From positions 310,001 to 374,000 of the forward strand of contig JARBJD010000021.1 of NCBI GenBank assembly GCA_033064195.1: DNA of 64,000 nucleotides, given 5' to 3'. Position numbers and translations under genes: made by a program. Origin of the DNA: Blattamonas nauphoetae. Lineage: Eukaryota; Preaxostyla; Oxymonadida. Shown here piece by piece: positions 61,163-64,000 of the stretch (positions are counted from its first letter, which is position 1; each line of letters opens with the position of its first letter). Below the pieces are notes generated by a model. The model was not told the origin of the DNA and made no database searches. It saw nothing but the letters and a program-made list of their open reading frames with translations.

Positions 61163-63412
61163 TCAGTGAACGAGGTGGTACGAATTGTATGAACTCTGTG
61201 GGAGAATAGAGATCACAGTGGCAGAGGAAGAGATGTGGACGAAGAGACATTTGGACAGCGAGATTGTGGCTTCAGATTTGATTTCGATGAGAGTGGCTTC
61301 GGCGTTGTGGATGTTTCTGAATTTGGTCTCTAAAAAGGTGATGGCAGCAGCAGAACCAGAGAAGACGAAGAGAGGGACAGTTTGGTGGTCGATTCCATCG
61401 ATGAGGAGAGATGTGAAGGAACACATTCCGTTTGATGTGAGGATGGAATGTTGAGTGGAGTGTGGAGCGAGGTGAAGATTCAACAGAAGGCAGACTCCGT
61501 CCGATTCCACACATCCTGACAACTTCGACACAAGCAACGACAAAGAACTGACTGATGTGGATTGACGCCATCCCTGCAGAGTGACAGTGCGACCAGAAAT
61601 CTCGAACACCCCAAAATCGCCAGCTTCGACAAAAATTGTTGCTGCAGAAGGATGTTCAGTGAGAGTCGAACTGATCGAGCTCTCAGCGACGACTTCGTTC
61701 ACGACTTCCCCAACTGTCGGAGAGAACAACCCCAAAACAAGCCCTCTCTCAGCCTTTCTGCTGTTCGACACGCAACACATGAACGAGAGCGCCCACGACA
61801 AGTCGCAAATCGCATCGACGTCCAGCTTCGTCTGAGAATGGAATCGACAGAAGCAAAGGTCAGCATAGGCTCGACAGTGGATAAAATACAATGTTGGAAG
61901 ACCATGATGATTGTCAAACGAAAACCGACAGTTTGAAGCGATTACAGCTTCAGACGAGACTGCGTTGCTATTCGGGATTAGCGTGGGAGGGGTGAACTCA
62001 CAATCGTGAAGTGTGGTCGTCCCAAGCGAGAATTGATTGATCATCGACGAGCAAGTCTGATTTTCTGAATAACAAAAGGTGAAAGACGACGAGAGGACGG
62101 TGAGTGAAGGTGTTTCGTGTTCGAGTTCCACGTGGATGGCTCCTGAGAAAATGGAGCTGTGACAAGACTCGAAAGTGCAGTGCTCGACGAGGAGAGAGGA
62201 GGGGCATCGAACGAGGATGGCTGTTCCGTACACTCCTCTGAACTCTTCGTCAGCTGGATCTGTTCCATCGATGTTAGTGAAGTTGCAGTGAGTGAAGTGG
62301 ATGGAGTCGTCACTCGTCGAGAAGAAGAAATTGACTCCCTTTTCGAAATAGCTCTTCCTGTCAGAGCTGTAATCATAAAAGTCGAACAGCGAGCCCGTCC
62401 CGAATGCTGTGTCCTGCCATTCGTATCGGCCATCTTGCGATTTGTGTCGGCGGAGGTTCGGCCGCAGATAAGGCGCAAGAAGCGATGTCTCGATCGAGCG
62501 GCGAGTCAGTGGACGAACTGTGCTCGTCGAGCAGGATGTGAACGTCGTGTTCGAGCACAGCAGGTCTCCTCCATCGTTGAAGTCACGGATCACCGTTCCA
62601 GACAGAACTGACGAACTTTTCGTAATCGTGTTCGACAGAAGTCGCTGCGTCCACAATTTGGATCCTCCATGTTCATGTCGGTTTGGGGATGCTCCCGTCA
62701 CGTTTTCCAATCGGCAGTCCGACAACAACGTCTCAATCCTCACCACATCCGAGTTTGACGTCGACGCTTTTCGTTCGACAACAAGAAGGCCATTCCATGA
62801 TCCAAATCGACCACAATCCAGATTGCACGACACAACTGAAACAGAGAGCCCCAAATTTCCACTGTCCGCAACAATTGATGTTGTCGCTCCGGAAAGTTGA
62901 TTCGTCCAGCGAAGTACGCTCCCCACAACACATATCATCGTTTCCTCCGAGTTTTCTGCGTCCTGCCGCCCTAAAACCACAAATGGAGATTGTCCTGATC
63001 CAATTCGCATTTCGCTGTTCGACAGTCTCACTGAGGACGAACAAATCGAAAAAAGCGAAAACGCTCCGGTATCAGATGCCGACGAATATGAGCGATGTGG
63101 TGTGTTCGGTTCGTGGATACATCCATCCAGCCGCAATTGGTCCATTTCAACTGTCGAATTCCAGATCCGTAGCAGCGATTCAACTCCATTTGAATGGTGG
63201 CTCGTTCTGTCGAACACAAGAGCAGTGTTCACAGTCCCTTGCAGTTCCACAATATTGTCCCTGATCTCCACATTTCGGCATTCATAATGATTTGATCCGA
63301 GCATCACTTGTTGGGCGGAGATGCGTGATGAGTGATTCGGTGTTTCATGTTTGCTCAGCACACTGTGGAGCGAAATAGCATGAGATAGAGCCAACAGGGG
63401 AAATAGGATCAT
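61163..63412 (-). CDS. Receptor C, N-terminal part: signal peptide and first beta-helix
   Basis: Starts with MILFPLLALSHAISLHS, a good signal peptide, preceded by non-coding DNA. About 730 residues of Ser/Cys-rich ectodomain follow, with the LLCSNTTFTSC segment shared with receptor B and rungs such as VEHCTFESCHSSIFSGAIHVE. A module start may lie at CVESDGVCLLL. The frame ends just after FVHISSSATVISIL, where the following part takes over in another frame. The three parts together make one gene of about 2,300 codons with two frame changes. It is either a young pseudogene, an assembly with two indel errors, or spliced in a way I could not recognise. Confidence 0.75.
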   Translation of the reverse strand: MILFPLLALSHAISLHSVLSKHETPNHSSRISAQQVMLGSNHYECRNVEIRDNIVELQGTVNTALVFDRTSHHSNGVESLLRIWNSTVEMDQLRLDGCIHEPNTPHRSYSSASDTGAFSLFSICSSSVRLSNSEMRIGSGQSPFVVLGRQDAENSEETMICVVGSVLRWTNQLSGATTSIVADSGNLGLSVSVVSCNLDCGRFGSWNGLLVVERKASTSNSDVVRIETLLSDCRLENVTGASPNRHEHGGSKLWTQRLLSNTITKSSSVLSGTVIRDFNDGGDLLCSNTTFTSCSTSTVRPLTRRSIETSLLAPYLRPNLRRHKSQDGRYEWQDTAFGTGSLFDFYDYSSDRKSYFEKGVNFFFSTSDDSIHFTHCNFTNIDGTDPADEEFRGVYGTAILVRCPSSLLVEHCTFESCHSSIFSGAIHVELEHETPSLTVLSSSFTFCYSENQTCSSMINQFSLGTTTLHDCEFTPPTLIPNSNAVSSEAVIASNCRFSFDNHHGLPTLYFIHCRAYADLCFCRFHSQTKLDVDAICDLSWALSFMCCVSNSRKAERGLVLGLFSPTVGEVVNEVVAESSISSTLTEHPSAATIFVEAGDFGVFEISGRTVTLQGWRQSTSVSSLSLLVSKLSGCVESDGVCLLLNLHLAPHSTQHSILTSNGMCSFTSLLIDGIDHQTVPLFVFSGSAAAITFLETKFRNIHNAEATLIEIKSEATISLSKCLFVHISSSATVISILPQSSYNSYHLVH

Positions 63413-63772
63413 CTGGACGAGGTGAAATCAGTTAATATCGAGTTCGTTCGATGTTTTCTTTGATCCAACCGCAAATTGATATTCATGAACCCTACAACTC
63501 TGAAAATGCATCATCATTTCCGACATATACGCAACATTACATACGATTCATGAAAAAGATCATAACACGGCTGACGATCGCAAGTAATTATCGAAAGAGA
63601 GAGGGCGCTTTTTCAGACGTCCCTAATCACTCTTCACGGTATTTTGTCATCCAAGAGTTCTGAGAAACAAGATAGCATGAAGTTAGGGGGTGATTAGATG
63701 TAAAAGATCTGTCTCTGTGAGACAAAAGCATGAAGAAACGAAGAGTTGCGAAATGAAGACCACGGTCGATCA
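63413..63772. other. Upstream region of receptor C
   Basis: About 360 bases hold the promoter of receptor C and the 3' flank of the next minus-strand gene. No distinct element is recognised. Confidence 0.4.
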
Positions 63773-64000
63773 TTACACTTTTGATTCCGTAATCTCTGTA
63801 TAATCCTCTTCTTGACCAGTAAAGCCCTTTTCTGAAGAACTTATCGTCTTTCCCATCTGTTCAATCAAGAGGAGAGTCTCAGCGTTCGGTAGTGGCTGGT
63901 GTGAGACATATACTGCATTATGCGAATTGTACGATGCTGGTGCCACAGGGATAATCGGCTCAGGCGAATAAACAAACATATCCCGTCGAGATCGGGGTTG
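63773..64000 (-). CDS. C-terminal end of an unknown gene, cut by window edge
   Basis: The frame is open from the right edge to a TAA at 63773 and codes for about 75 residues (ending YTEITESKV). It is polar and probably disordered, with Pro- and Asn-rich stretches (YSPEPIIPVAPASYNSHN). A cytoplasmic tail of another membrane protein is possible, but nothing proves it. The size and start are outside the window. Confidence 0.4.
   Translation of the reverse strand, partial: QPRSRRDMFVYSPEPIIPVAPASYNSHNAVYVSHQPLPNAETLLLIEQMGKTISSSEKGFTGQEEDYTEITESKV

Noticed and set aside
1-64000. tRNA, rRNA or other classical RNA genes
   Set aside because: No cloverleaf box motifs or rRNA-like blocks were recognised by eye; a covariance-model search would be needed to exclude small ones.

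Overview
The window looks like nuclear DNA of a unicellular eukaryote. The best guess is an oxymonad-type metamonad (Blattamonas-like), because it carries giant signal-peptide/beta-helix/transmembrane receptors with kinase-like tails, short spliceosomal introns (GTGTGT, GTATGC and GTTAGT donors; TTCAG-type acceptors) and the standard genetic code (TAA, TAG and TGA all end long genes). This assignment is inferred from gene character, not from a database match.

Layout. 1-6510: part of a capsid-bearing Polinton/Maverick-like fossil, cut by the left edge, with two related capsid-like genes, small virion-type genes and an S74 fibre gene. 6623-7364: a small spliced gene of unknown function. 7976-9392: a tandem array of imperfect palindromes with a 139-bp period, in non-coding DNA that runs to about 12050. 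12052-14498: a frameshifted coiled-coil gene whose end lies in a dispersed repeat; inverted copies of that repeat lie at 18804-19171. The 4.3 kb between them holds no gene I recognise.

19793-63412 is dominated by three members of one receptor family: A (19793-27763, +, intact), B (30594-51190, +, split near its N-terminus by a pogo-like DNA transposon at 31727-33753) and C (56417-63412, -, in three frames). Each has a secreted beta-helix ectodomain, a conserved juxtamembrane region, one membrane helix and a tail keeping only the C-lobe half of a protein kinase. Receptor B also holds 168 seemingly identical copies of a 42-bp unit (7,056 bp) followed by Ig-like (IPT/TIG-type) modules in a nested repeat hierarchy.

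Between the receptors lie a five-exon ARM/coiled-coil/SPRY-like gene on the minus strand (28298-30337), divergent from B, and a tandemly duplicated pair of helical-repeat genes with acidic tails (52045-54412). The receptors look like cell-surface proteins; ligands and signalling partners cannot be read from the sequence. A further minus-strand gene enters from the right edge (63773-64000).
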